The notes: generated by a model not told the origin, from the letters alone. DNA of 64,000 nucleotides from Hirsutella rhossiliensis (GCF_020360975.1 NW_025408670.1:3348001-3412000); one strand, 5' to 3'; counted from the stretch's first letter, positions 1 to 10,360 are shown. A program made the numbers and translations.

Positions 1-709
1 GAAAGACCCAATACGCCTCTGACGCTGCCGAGACGCACGTCTTTTCCGTTCTTATCCACTAGTCCCACGGGCACGGGACCAAGGTCGACAGCTGCGGCCA
101 GATTTAGTTATTCTTTCAGAATGTGGCAGGTGGATGTCTCGATATAAAGTTGACTGAATCTTATGTCTGGAGACTTGCATCGAAAGACTACACCTAGCGC
201 GATAAGAGGGATTTGGAGCACTTACGACCTAGGCTCATATTTTGCTCCGTCTTCACAAAGGTGACGCTCTCCCCGCCCGAGTACGATTGTTTGCCCACGG
301 GGTCGGTCGGCTTGTTCTCGTCGGTCCAGAGGAAGAGCGCTGACCCGTTCTTCCAGTCTTTGGGATCGGTTACATAAGGCAGCCAGAAGGTTGGGGAGCC
401 GGTATCAGGCTCGACGATGACCCTCTGAGGCGGTGTGCCTACGTGAATGCTGAACGTGTAGGCAATGTCAAGGTTCCCCCAGGGGCGAATGGCTTCGGGC
501 ACCTGGCGTCGGCTCAAGTCGTCGATCGCCGGTCCACGGCTGCTCACGTCCTCGGCCTCGACCTCGACCTCGAGTGGGAATTGTATCACGCCTTGCTCCT
601 GTTTGGGCGCCGGTTCAGCACCGCTATCAGTCGGCGGCACCGTCGCGGCCAGGGCCGGCAGCGCCGCCGCCAACAGGCAAAGCGCCTTGCTGATGCTGGT
701 GAAGGCCAT
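1..709 (-). CDS. pepsin-like aspartic protease, N-terminal part (runs off window)
   Basis: Two exons are visible: 709-226 and 91-1, separated by a 134-nt intron (225-92) with donor GTAAGT and acceptor CGCAG. Exon 1 ends one base into a codon and exon 2 continues in frame to the window edge. Residues 1-21 look like a secretory signal peptide, followed by a propeptide-like stretch ending near SRRQ. The A1-family signature lies at about residues 90-110: VGTPPQ, then PDTGSPTFWLP, which contains the first catalytic Asp (DTG). Such enzymes are secreted or vacuolar acid endopeptidases. The second DTG and the C-terminus lie outside the window. The start is the first ATG before the signal peptide. The promoter region (710-973) ends abruptly at the LTR of a gypsy element. 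Confidence 0.85.
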
Positions 710-973
710 GCTGATTTTTGTAACTGGCGAGCAACAAGATTCTCTTCCTCGAATGTAGTGTGGGAGGGCCAGGCGGTGCTCTATCTATGCAAAGAGCCAG
801 GAGTTACGCAGATCAATATATATATATATACAACCTTATGGATGGCTGGGTGGCCTTGTCTTCATTCTCTGTGCGTTTTCTCTCTCCCACTTTCCTCTAT
901 ATTCCCTCTATGCTATCCAACATGATTCAAGATCATGACTCAACTCAAGCATTCCTAGCTTGTACGTGGATTG
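710..973. promoter_or_regulatory. promoter region of the aspartic protease, truncated by a retrotransposon
   Basis: This stretch contains no gene. It holds an (AT)n microsatellite at about 813-831 and pyrimidine-rich runs, as expected upstream of the minus-strand protease. The 3' LTR of the gypsy element starts at 974, only 264 bp upstream of the protease start codon, so the element may lie within or at the edge of the native promoter. Confidence 0.4.
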
Positions 974-1163
974 TGTGAAAGGCCTCTAGTGAGTTGATAC
1001 AACTAACTAGTCCCTATGCTGTTTACTATCAAGATAGAGAAGAAAGAAAGAAAGAAAGAGAATCTACTACATGAGAGCACAATAGCATTTTATAGCTTCG
1101 AGCCAATGGAAGGTTCTAGAAGCTAGGCGGCGCAGCCGCCGTTAAAGCAACTTGCCCGTTACA
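974..1163 (-). repeat. 3' LTR of the gypsy element
   Basis: 190 bp, TG..CA ends, nearly identical to 6243-6432. It contains a short (GAAA)n run and the sequence that pairs with the primer-binding site. The first bases of the LTR complete the pol stop codon (TAA at 1159-1161). Confidence 0.93.
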
Positions 1164-2367
1164 TTACCTCCCTCCCTTCCAACGTTTCCTCTTCCGGGGT
1201 CGTGGCAATCTGTGGCAAGATGACTTGAGAAGGTGACACTCCTTTATGCTTCTTCCATTGCTTCCATGCATCGGTGTGTCGAATAGTAGTAAGGGGTTCC
1301 CACGTAGGCTGCGAGTAATCATGCCATTTTACGAGCACCTTCTTATGCGTACCTTCCATTCTTTCATCCAGAATTCTTTCAACAAGGTACATCTTTTCGC
1401 CGTCCACCAGCACCGGTGGGGCACTCTCTTGATCGAGTTTCTGCGAAGGCAATGGGTCTCCGGGGACTGGCCGGAGTAGGTCGACGTGAAAGACTGGATG
1501 GATGCGCCCAGGCACATCCAACCTGTAGGCATGTGGGCTAACTTCCGCGAGCACTTGATATTTGGCATGTAGCCAATCGAGCTTCTTGCAGGGTCGCGAT
1601 GTTTTGACATTTCTCAAGTTGAGGTATACCCAATCCCCAGGCTCGTATCTCGGTGCGGCTGTCCTGTGCTTGTTGGCTTGCGCTTGCTGTATTTCCTGGG
1701 CCATAGCTATCGCTGCTTGCGCAAACTCCGTGGCGTCCTGTAGTCTCTGAATAAAATCCTCCGCTGTCGCTTCCCCCTGCGTCGTGTCTTCCGTTCTTCG
1801 ATGCTCAACTAATTGGATTGGCTCGTTGTGGTAGCCGTGCATGAAGAAGAACGGACTCAGTCCGGTGGAGGTTGCTTCCCTCTCGTTAATAGTCGCCATC
1901 GCGATTGGAAGCAAGTCTAACCAGTTCTCCTGCAGATAATTCGTCCATATCCGAAGAATCCTCTCTACCTCTTGGTTCATTCGTTCTGTTGCACCGTCGG
2001 TTTGTGGATGGTACGCCGTCGACAACCGCTGCTCGATCCCTAGCATCTGACAGAAACTTTTCCACATACCACTGACAAACTGGGGACCCCGATCACTGGT
2101 TATAGCCGTTGGGATGCCATGGACAGGGTAGTGTCGTTCGAAGAGTCTTCTTGCAACCGCTTCTGTGGAAATATCGTTCAATCCTTCGAGTTCGACGCCT
2201 TTGGTGAGTCGGTCCGTGACCACCATGCAGTTCGTCGCGCCATCTTTCCCCGACGGTGGGAGGTCAGTAATAAAGTCAATGGTAATTTCGCTCCATATGC
2301 GTTGCGGAATAGGAGCGGCTTTAGGAGTCCTTTCTTTGTATCCCTCCAGATGGTGTTTCGTCCGCAA
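1159..2367 (-). pseudogene. gypsy integrase catalytic core plus chromodomain (pol C-terminus)
   Basis: Open frame of about 400 residues. The integrase DDE core is visible: IDFITDLP (first Asp), TSDRGPQF (second Asp), then TERMNQE (Glu) about 35 residues later. A GPY-like region follows (DWVYLNLRN, AKYQVL, HPVFHVDLLRP). The C-terminal chromodomain has the core YLVERILD, VLVKWHDY, TWEPL, which in chromoviruses binds methylated histone H3 and targets integration. The frame is offset from the upstream RNase H/zinc-finger frame, with the shift near 2,180-2,367. Labelled pseudogene because the polyprotein is interrupted. Confidence 0.9.
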
Positions 2368-3350
2368 ACCTCGCAGTTGCGCACAAACCGACGTACATCG
2401 CTAGCGGCACCCGGCCAGAAGAAGCGTCTCGACAGAGTCGAGTACGTGAGGTCCCTTCCAGGATGTCCGGTGATATGAGAGTCGTGAGTTTCCTGGATGA
2501 TCTTTGTACGTAGCGGCTCCGAACCGGGTATCCAGACGCGTTCTCTAAAGCACAGCAGGCCTCTATTGTCTAATGAGCATTCTGAAATGCTGACAACCTT
2601 CTCCTTCTGTAAGTCTGTTGGCACACTCTTCGCTCCATCTGCTACCAGCTTCGTGAGTTCTTGATAAAGCTTGTCTTCTTGCCGTGCGGCGTGCCACAGC
2701 TGCTGTAACTCCTCATCTTCAAATATCCTGATCTCTTTTCCGAAGTTGATTTCCTGGGCACCCTCGGTGTTGGTAGACAATGTCGATATTGGGACCCTTC
2801 TAAGGTGATCATTTTGGAATAGCCTCATAATGCGTCCCTTTAGTCGTTCATCGGAGTAGTTGGCCGGCATATCCTGGTCCCGTCGAGAGAGTGCGTCAGG
2901 CAATCCGCCCTTGCGGCCCGGCCTCCATTCGAGCTCGAATTGGAACCTGGACAGGAACTCCGACCACCGCACTTGTCTCTCTGTCAACCTCCTTTCCGAG
3001 TAGAAGTACCTCAGGTTCTTGTGGTCCGTTAGGATCTTGAAGTGCTCTACTGCCCGTAGCTCTGGTTCCCACTGCTCCAAACATCTGAGAATGGCGAGTA
3101 GCTCCTTGTCATGGATAGCGTAGTTCGCTTCGGCTGCCGAATGTTTCTTCGAGAAGTATGCGACAGGTCGTACCAGTCCATCCTTATCATCTCTCTGCAA
3201 GAGCACGCCTCCCGACGCGAATCCTGAAGCGTCTGCTTCCACGATAGTCTCCCTTTCTGGATGGAAGTGTGCAAGGATCGGGGCCGTGATCAACAAGTCC
3301 TTGAGCTTCTCGAAGGCTTCTTCGCACAATTCATCCCAACGGAATGGCAC
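2178..3350 (-). pseudogene. gypsy RNase H and integrase zinc-binding domain
   Basis: Open frame of about 390 residues. The RNase H part has VEADASGFA, DKELLAI and LTDHKNL, with PDALSRR marking the end of RNase H. The integrase HHCC zinc-binding domain is seen as THDSHITGHPG followed by CEVCG. The last part of the frame runs out of register with the integrase core. Upstream it is separated from the reverse transcriptase by another break at about 3,345-3,375. Confidence 0.88.
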
Positions 3351-3370
3351 GTCCTTCTTCGTTAGCCGCG

Positions 3371-4325
3371 TTAGCGCTCCGCTATCACCGAGAACTCTGG
3401 CATAAACATCCTGTAGAAGTTCGCGAATCCAATAAAACTCCTCACGGACTTAACATTCGTCGGGGTTGCCCATTCCTTCACAGCCTCAACCTTCTCAGGG
3501 TCGACTCGGATCCCACACTCCGCCTCGATGATAAACCCAAGGTATTTCACAGCCTTGACTTCGAATTCACTCTTGTTGATATCCAGTTGCAGCCCGGCGT
3601 CCATCAGTCGTTGGAGGACCTTGCCGACCTTGTCGCGGTGGTCTTGCAGGCTTCCAGAGGAGAAGATCAGGACATCGTCGATATATGCTGACACAAAATC
3701 GTCTAGGTAATCCTGGAGCGCGCTGTTAATGTACCGCTGAAAGGCTGCTGGTGCGCCTGTCAGGCCGAATGGAACTACCAGCCATTCGAAGGATCCATAG
3801 CGCGTTCTGAAAGTTGTCTTTTCCTCGTCGCCGGGGCGACCTGATCTTATGGAACGCTGCTATAACATCTACCTTGGTGAACCACCTTGCCTTGGCTATC
3901 GTTCGCAAGGTCTCGCTCAGTAAGGGCAAGGGATAGCGGTCCCTCTTCGTTATATGGTTCAAACCTCTGTAATCCACGCAGAAGCGGATGCCTCCGCCGG
4001 GCTTCTTCACCATAAGGACTGGTGCCGCGGCTGGCGAGCTGCTGACTCTAATAAATCCCTTGTCGAGTAGTTCTGTGAGAGTCTTCCGTAGTACCAATAG
4101 CTCCTCGCGGGACATGCTGTAAAGCGGTCCCCAGGGTAGGGGCTTCTCTCGGCCATGCTCGTCTTTCAGCACTTCGATCTTCAGGTCCACACCTGGCCGA
4201 TGAGGGGGCAGCTGGTCGGCCAGTTGCTGAGAGAAAGCTCGAGACCACTTGTGGTACTGTGGTGGCAGCTTCTCCATTACGTCAGTCTTCGGTTTCGGTC
4301 TTAGGGCCTTGTCAATATCCGCCAT
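3371..4325 (-). pseudogene. gypsy reverse transcriptase, split by a frameshift
   Basis: Two frames cover the RT. The upstream one (4325-3726) has PAAAPVLMVKKPGGGIRF, CVDYRGLN and FTKVDVIAAFHKIR and then leaves register near 3,830-3,850. The downstream one (3694-3371) carries the catalytic YIDDVL motif and KYLGFII. The palm, fingers and connection are therefore present but interrupted. The family is Ty3/gypsy RT. Confidence 0.88.
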
Positions 4326-4378
4326 CGTGACCGAGTGAACTCCAATGCCGCCTTTGCGTTTGTCACGGCGTGCTTCTG

Positions 4379-4848
4379 CTAAAAGGTTGCGGCCATGACA
4401 TTAGAGACATCTAGCTGTGGAGGCTGGTAACGTCGTCGGTCTCGTACTTGAACTCCATTGGACCCGATCTCGAGATATCCTTCCTTCGCATGGATGTGAA
4501 CATCCTGGTCTTCCATCCATCGTTTACCCAGGATCATATCCCAGTTCAGATCGTCGATGACGTACATGAAAACACGATGCTGCTGATGTCCATCGAGGTC
4601 GATCGACACATACGTGATCTTGTCGATTTTGACCTCCTTGCCGTCTCCGCTGCATTCTCCAAGATGCGCGGCTGGACGCGTATATGTGGCAACTGGAGAG
4701 AGTGAAATGTGCGCTTGCTAACCGCGCCGTAGCAGAGGCAGCCATAGTCGACAAGAGATGGCACGAAGTCTGTGCCGTTCACCCTGACGTCTGCTATGAA
4801 CGGTTCTCCGTCCATTTTTGCTTTTCCGCTCACATCCCATTCTCTCAC
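4379..4848 (-). pseudogene. gypsy retropepsin-like protease, frame broken, DYG in place of DTG/DSG
   Basis: The 4848-4546 frame contains LVDYGCLCYG, where retropepsins normally have D-S/T-G (codons at 4741-4749). The following frame (4609-4379) holds the distal part, including MILGKRWMED. A frame change occurs between them near 4,600. The Tyr at the active-site triad, together with the frame break, suggests an inactive protease. This is inferred from family knowledge. Confidence 0.7.
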
Positions 4849-4862
4849 AGCCGCCGCGTGTC

Positions 4863-5357
4863 CTAGTCTGAATCTTCATCGTTATGAGAAGAAGTATCGT
4901 CTTCGGCGACCTCGGCTTTAGTGACCGCTGGTCGTGACGGGGTCACGGCATTGACCTGAGTGCGTCGGGTCGTGTTTGCGGGTCGGATAGGCGCAGCCAA
5001 TGGACAGCGCTCGATTCTGCAGTTGTCTCTTCCACAACGGAGGCAACGCCCTTCACGGTAACGGGCGTCCATCTCGGCCTGGTCGACCCACTTGGCACGC
5101 TTGCCCAACAGCGCTTGGTCTTCTGGTCGCTTGGATTGGTAACCATATGTGTTCTTATCACTGCGGGTGCGCGCAGCGTTCACTTTCGCGGATGCTTGTA
5201 GAGTTGGTTCCCATTCCATCATATCCTCTCGTCTAACTTCGGTTTTCTGGCCAGGCTGTTTCTGGGCAGCCTGGCCTCCATGATTCTGGTGGTTGTCATA
5301 GTTGTCCGAACTCTTTGTGTTGCCTCGAGGCCTTTTCCACTGACCCAACAATTCCAT
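4863..5357 (-). pseudogene. gypsy gag C-terminus with zinc knuckle (nucleocapsid)
   Basis: Basic, Gln/Asn-rich region followed by a zinc knuckle CLRCGRDNCRIERC. The spacing is CX2CX4CX4C, so a Cys sits where the usual CCHC knuckle has His. It would bind element RNA. It lies between the capsid-like part (5484-5900) and the protease and is out of frame with the capsid part. Confidence 0.75.
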
Positions 5358-5483
5358 CTGGCTGCTCAGCGAATCGCACCTCCTCGCCAGCCCAACATAG
5401 CTGCTGATGGCAGAGGGTCAGAGCCTATGAGGGCTGCTTTCATTTTATCGTTTAGTGCCTCCTGGAGGTAGGAAATCTTGCTG

Positions 5484-6112
5484 TCATCTGGCCAATACTC
5501 GGCGTTGGCATTGGCGATCTCCTCTCAAAGCGGGGTAAAAGGACGTGAACGGTTCATTCTCTCCTTGCTTAATCGAATGCAGGTTGCGTGTAGCTCTCTG
5601 CTTGCGATCCCTCTCCCCGTACAGCAATTCGAGGCGGTTGAGTAGTTCAGCAACATTGAACGTTTTCTTCTCGGTTTGCATCTCCACAAATGTGGTCACG
5701 TTGTCTTTAGCCTTGCCTTCTAGGCTCATGAAGATGTACATAAAGTGGCCTTCTGCATCTCCAAGGGCTTCTTTGTCGACTCGTAGCTTTCCTTCGGTTT
5801 CTAGTTTCCAGCTTCGCCACTGGGCCTTGTCGCCGCCGAATTTCGGTATGTCTCGTAATTTGGGGCGCTTGGTTGGGTGAGGGTTGTGAGTGGCGACCAC
5901 ACGAGTGTCCTCAATGGGGACAGCCGGGGTGACAGATGGCGTTGGCTCTAGGAGTTCAGACGAACGGGCTTGCTGGTGTTGTTGGAGTTCAGGGCAATAA
6001 AACGTTCTTCAAACTGGGTGTTTCTTCGGGAACTCTCTTCTCTCAGACTTCGTATCTCGGCAACCAGGGCGCTGAGGACGTCCGGCTGCATGTTGTTGTT
6101 ATCTTCGGCCAT
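5484..6112 (-). pseudogene. gypsy gag (capsid), frameshifted
   Basis: The first ATG after the primer-binding site is at 6112 (MAEDNNN) and opens a short frame ending at about 5948. The capsid-like part continues in another frame at 5900-5484, with IPKFGGDKAQWRSWKLET and LLNRLELLYGERDRKQRA, typical of the fungal gypsy gag core. One frameshift near 5,940 separates the two. Confidence 0.8.
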
Positions 6113-6155
6113 CGCGACTTCGCTGAACGCTAATAGTTCGACGGGACTCAGTTTG

Positions 6156-6227
6156 GTGTCTTCAGTGTCTTCGGTGTCTTCGGTGTCTTCAGTGTCTTCG
6201 GTGTCTTCAGTGTCTTCAATGTCTTCA
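6156..6227. repeat. 9-bp tandem repeat in the gypsy 5' leader
   Basis: Eight tandem copies of GTGTCTTCR on the plus strand (the last begins with A), between the primer-binding site and the gag start codon. On the element strand it reads as repeated GAAGACACY. No ATG precedes gag here, so it is probably leader rather than coding. Confidence 0.85.
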
Positions 6228-6230
6228 GTG

Positions 6231-6242
6231 ATCTTGATAGTA
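6231..6242 (-). other. self-complementary primer-binding site of the gypsy element
   Basis: The 12 bases next to the 5' LTR (plus strand ATCTTGATAGTA) are the exact reverse complement of TACTATCAAGAT at 6293-6304 inside that LTR. This is the arrangement of Tf1/sushi-type elements, where the 5' end of the mRNA folds back to prime reverse transcription instead of a tRNA. It predicts a transcript start at or near 6304 on the minus strand. Confidence 0.8.
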
Positions 6243-6432
6243 TGTGAAAGGCCTCTAGTGAGTTGATACAACTAACTAGTCCCTATGCTGTTTACTATCA
6301 AGATAGAGAAGAAAGAAAGAAAGAAAGAGAATCTACTACATGAGAGCACAATAGCATTTTATAGCTTCGAGCCAATGGAAGGTTCTAGAAGCTAGGCGGC
6401 GCAGCCGCCGTTAAAGCGGCTTGCCCGTTACA
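6243..6432 (-). repeat. 5' LTR of the gypsy element
   Basis: 190 bp, TG..CA, 188/190 identical by eye to 974-1163. On the element strand it starts TGTAACGGGC. It contains the 12-base partner of the self-priming site at 6293-6304. Confidence 0.93.
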
Positions 6433-7600
6433 GTATCCTTATTCGAGCTACTCTGGGCAAGGTCGAGCACCGTCCACGGCCGCCCATGGGCTCATGCACC
6501 TCTGGTTAGAATCCAACCCCAATGGTCTACCATATCGTGATGGACAACGACCGAGGCTCCCTTCTTAGCAGCAGTCTACTACAGCACGAGCAGATAAGCG
6601 GTTGGCATCGATATCAGAGGACTGAAAGATCTTAATGTCTCTGTCAAAGGGAGGGAATCGAGGAGGTCTTGTGTAGCTAGAGAAATAGGGGTAAGAGGGA
6701 GCAAGTAGGTTATTAGGCTAAAGTCAGTCTACTAATATGCCAAAAGTCAGTTAGGCGAGTAGCTAGGAAAGGTCCAAAAGGCATACAAATACAAACTAGT
6801 AGCGCTAAAATAACATATGTGTAGAAGATTATGAGGAAGCACGAGATCATTCTCTATAGTCTCAGGGTGGATGCTCCCCAAATGCCATTCAACGTTTAAG
6901 CAAAAAGGGCAGCAGCATGCCAGCTCTTTCGACCTGACTGTATTTCGCCTTTGCTTGTCCCAGATTATCTTGCATGAAAACCTACGTTCGACGACAAGCA
7001 TGTAGAGGGACTGACCGGCTTGTTCAAGCAGTGCGGTACTGCAAGAGATGGTGCAAACCAGCAGTCAATCTTACCTCTAAACCGTTCATGAGCATTATAG
7101 ATTTTTGCGATGGCTGGCAACTATGAAGCCAAGATCGGACGGCTGTCGAGATTTATGAGTGTGTCATTGCAGCATCGTCTTAGGTCATAATTTTTTTATT
7201 TAAGGAACTTTCTGTAATAGTGACAAGCACCGACCATTCATCAGCACTGCGTTCGGCCCATGTTCGCCACAATCTAGCATGAGCGAACGCCTCCAACGTC
7301 TGCAGCTCCATCCGCCCCGTTCACCGGCCATAGGCTATGCGATCCGGTGATTCATTTGGTTAATTAGGCAATTCCAACCTCATCAGCTTTTTGGATCGCT
7401 CCGATGCATCATCTTTGATGCAGAAAAGCTCGAGTATCTGCGCTGTGATGACATATTTTGCAAGCGACACATACTTTGTGTTCAAGGTCTTAGACAGTAG
7501 TAGACACACCGAACAACTATCTCAGCGTACAATATCTTGCCGCGAGGAGAGTTTCGTGACATCGTCCTGATGAGGATTCACTCCCAATCGTCGGGATTCC
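6433..7600. other. gene-free stretch right of the gypsy element
   Basis: I see no convincing coding region, RNA gene or repeat here. Composition is moderately AT-rich but not RIP-saturated (CpA and TpG are common). Short open frames, such as one at 6747-7001 on the minus strand, lack recognisable motifs. Confidence 0.4.
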
Positions 7601-8310
7601 ACTGAAAGCGGGCTGTTGAGTGCTTCAATCAAAGCCTACGAGCTGCGATACGGCAGCGGCTTCCTCAGCCCCTGCCTATCGCTGCAGAGGCCGTCCAACC
7701 ACGATGTCGCTTGTGGCAGAGCGTCCCCATCCGGAACGGGAACGACTTTATTGGGGTTAAAGTCTGGCGTCTCGCCGCGAGCAATGGCTGCCTGCACTTC
7801 CTCCAAATCGCTCGCCCTAGAAGTCTGCAAACTGGAGATCAAGATTGGCGTTTAGCAGAAGGTTATCGTGACAGATATTGCAGTGGATGATCCGTTTTAA
7901 GTGGGCATACGCCACTGCTTCGATGGCTTGCATATACCAGGCTAGACGTCGTTGTAGAGATGCCTCTGGGTGAGCGATGAAATAGTCGTGGAGATTACCG
8001 TTTGGCGCCAACTCCAGGAGAAGACCGTCCTTGACTGGGTCCTTACGCTGGACAATGCGAGGATGGCGTCCGAGGACACTTAGAATCTTGGCTTCGAGCC
8101 GACCCATTTCACCTCCCGAGCAGTATGTGGATATTTGAGTACTTTCGTCTCGCCGACTTTGCTAATCCCCGCCGCCGTGTGCCATGATCGGCTTGACGGA
8201 GACATCGACGAATCTCGACATTGCACCACCTGCCCTTGGGACATTGGATGCTCGCGAATTCAACCACCTGCTGATCGTGCGAGTTCAAGAGTTTACGCCC
8301 AACAAACAAA
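7600..8310 (-). pseudogene. protein-kinase-like fragment, degraded
   Basis: On the minus strand a glycine-loop/Lys-like part (GETKVLKYPHTARE, about 8155-8110) leads, after a frame change near 8,107, into LEAKILSVLGRHPRIV, LLLELAPNGNLHDYF and RIIHCNICHDNLLLNANLDLQFADF-type sequence. This is the alpha-C to activation-segment order of a eukaryotic protein kinase. The catalytic loop has HCN where HxD is expected, and a TAG stop follows the DF of the DFG position (about 7815-7819), in a context compatible with CAG to TAG. A second frame (7842-7636) may be downstream kinase sequence. A truncated paralogue or relic is likely, and no function is assigned. Confidence 0.6.
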
Positions 8311-8844
8311 GCTGGACATATCCGTTAGAGAGGCAGAAAGTCCGTCGCCAAGCGGAAGCCTCCCACCTTAGGCGCCTGATATCTTAGGTGTTCACATCAA
8401 GATTAGTATCGTTAATTACAGCAACCTGAAGGTGGATGGGAAGTATCGCACCATTCACTCCATTCTTCAAGTCTTCTGCATCAGCCACAAGGTGGAGGAA
8501 GCCTCGAACTTTTCATCGGCGAGGGGATTTCTACCACGACTTCAAGCGCCCGCCTCGACATGCTTTCAAGTCATCACTATTCGGGCGATGGTTATTCAAG
8601 CCACCCTCCTTTTTTCTTTTTCAGCTTTCACCATGCGAAGCCGGTTGACTAATCTCGATTACTGCTACAGAACGACTTAAACATGGGAAGAAGAACCCAA
8701 ATTACATTTTGCAATTCTTACTGTGACAGTATATATATGGGCTGTCGACATTGAAGCCAGATACGTTGAATACATGACCCGGTGATCCTCAAATCAGGCG
8801 CTCTACAAGCCAGCTCTTTCTTTACCTCAAAGCTGGCCTCGGAC
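8311..8844. other. intergenic stretch
   Basis: No supported gene. It separates the kinase relic from the 3' end of the unrecognised minus-strand gene, and short plus-strand frames here show no domain features. Confidence 0.35.
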
Positions 8845-10360
8845 TCACAGCTTCGTTCTGGCTGCAATGAGCTGCCCGATGAGGTTCCTCTGCCACTTGG
8901 TGCCGTGTTCCTTGGAAAAATCTCTCATGTCCTTCAACAAGGCGTCCGTCTTTTTCCCGTTCTTGTCCACAATCGACGAGAGGCCCGAGACGAGGTCCTG
9001 GGAGCCCGACTGAATCGGCCCGGTGAGGGCGGCGCCTATCGCGAGGCCGCCGATGGCGTCGACGACGCCGAGCCCGGCAGCCATGCCGCCGGGGATGTCC
9101 CCCGTCACCACCGAGGCAACCAGGGCAAACGTCAAGGTCATGAGCGTGATTAGCTTCAGCGCGTCGAAGCCGTGGCTGACCTCCGGGAGCTTGCCTGTGC
9201 TGCTGATAAAGATCTGTTTGCCCTTCCAGTCCACCGTCATGAGCTTGTGGTCGCGCATCTGGCGTCCGTCGTACTCGAGCGGTCGGCCGTTCCACCCCGT
9301 GCCCCCAGCCGGCTTCTTGTCAAACGGCACTGCCTGCACCTGGAGTGGGTAGGGGGTTCACTTCGCTCACCAAGTCGCCCTTGACCTCAGCCATGGCTCG
9401 AATCGCTGAGATGTACTTTTCCGTGTCATCGCCGGCCTCCTTCCGGATGGCCAGGGCGGCCTTGGGGTTGAGTATGAACGGCTTCCCCCCCTCTGCGGAT
9501 CTTGATGCCGTCGGTCGAGAAGTGGTTTTCCTCCCAGTCCGGGTATACTTGCTCCGAGGTCGTGAAGTTCATAAAGTTTGCGCTCTGCGTCTGGCTGTCA
9601 TCTTTGGTGTAGAGCATGACGGCCCTAAGTCTATATTCGCCTTTGTACGGCGGCGACAGTTGAACGTGGGTAGCCTCGCTCTTGTCGACCTTGAAGAAGA
9701 GGTTGCAGCCGGTCGGCCAGTCGTGTCCATGCCATGTCTGTGGCCACATGACGCTGTTCAACATGAAGCGAAACCCTCTTCCGCCGATGCTGCCCGCAAT
9801 CTGTGCGTCGGTGGACATGTCGTGGCGTTTAAAGTGAAAGTCCTCGATGAAGCTCCGGGGACAATTATCCGCATTGATGAACGAGTAGGGCTCGTAGGAA
9901 TCGGTCACCGTCCCATCTTTACTCCAGATAACATCGCCCGTTTCTGGGTTCCTCTCCTCGAGCTGGAGGTCGACCTCAACTCGGCCCCCTTTTTGATTGT
10001 GCTTTGGCAGGACCGCTTGGGTACGCTGCTGTCCATAGTACACTGGCCAGACGTCCCCGTTGCGAGCCGCGTTGCCAGCCAGCATACAGTCGGTGTAGTT
10101 GACCTTGGGAACAGCCACCATATAGTCGTTGTCGATGAGGATGAAGGGATTATCCAGTGGTTGAACCATGTTTTGATGTTTCTCAAATTGAAGTGTGGTG
10201 CTGGAGCTCTGGGGAATGCAATGTAGCGATTGTGACTAGGGCTATGGATGTCGAATTTTAAAACTCCAAGCTCGTCCTGGGTTATCACCTCCCAGCCAGA
10301 GTCTTCTACTGCTACCAAGTCGAGCGGGACTCTGCTAGGACTAGTATTCAAAATTGCCAT
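8845..10360 (-). pseudogene. unrecognised ~500-residue protein gene with three single-base frameshifts
   Basis: Starts at ATG 10360 and ends at the stop at 8845. Three frames follow one another with convincing protein-like composition throughout: 10360 to about 10172, 10169 to about 9490, and 9339 to 8845 with a short linking piece. Each switch coincides with a homopolymer: A4 (minus strand) at 10171-10174, G7 at 9485-9491, and C5 at 9352-9356. No signal peptide is seen. The C-terminal third has a Gly/Ala-rich hydrophobic region (about residues 55-110 of the last segment) that could form one or two membrane segments, followed by a charged tail. I recognise no domain or catalytic motif. It may be a recent pseudogene or a real gene with assembly indels. 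Confidence 0.55.

Larger units (their letters stand above)
974..6432 (-). mobile_element. Ty3/gypsy chromovirus, 5.46 kb, self-priming type
   Basis: LTR retrotransposon read on the minus strand. Two 190-bp LTRs (974-1163 and 6243-6432) begin TG and end CA and differ at only two adjacent positions (CAA against CGG near the end). Gene order is gag, protease, reverse transcriptase, RNase H, integrase, chromodomain, which is the chromovirus order of Ty3/gypsy. The reading frame is interrupted at several places, so this copy cannot make an intact polyprotein as written. A polypurine tract (1164-1181, minus strand) abuts the 3' LTR and overlaps the 3' end of the pol reading frame. No target-site duplication is visible (GATTG left, GTATC right). 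The base composition is not RIP-like, unlike the block to the right. Confidence 0.93.

Noticed and set aside
813..831. (AT)n run as a functional TATA cluster
   Set aside because: A simple microsatellite is sufficient explanation and its position relative to the protease start is not typical.
443..978. Plus-strand open frames opposite the aspartic protease
   Set aside because: They are antisense to a clear signal peptide and DTG-containing exon and show no domain features.
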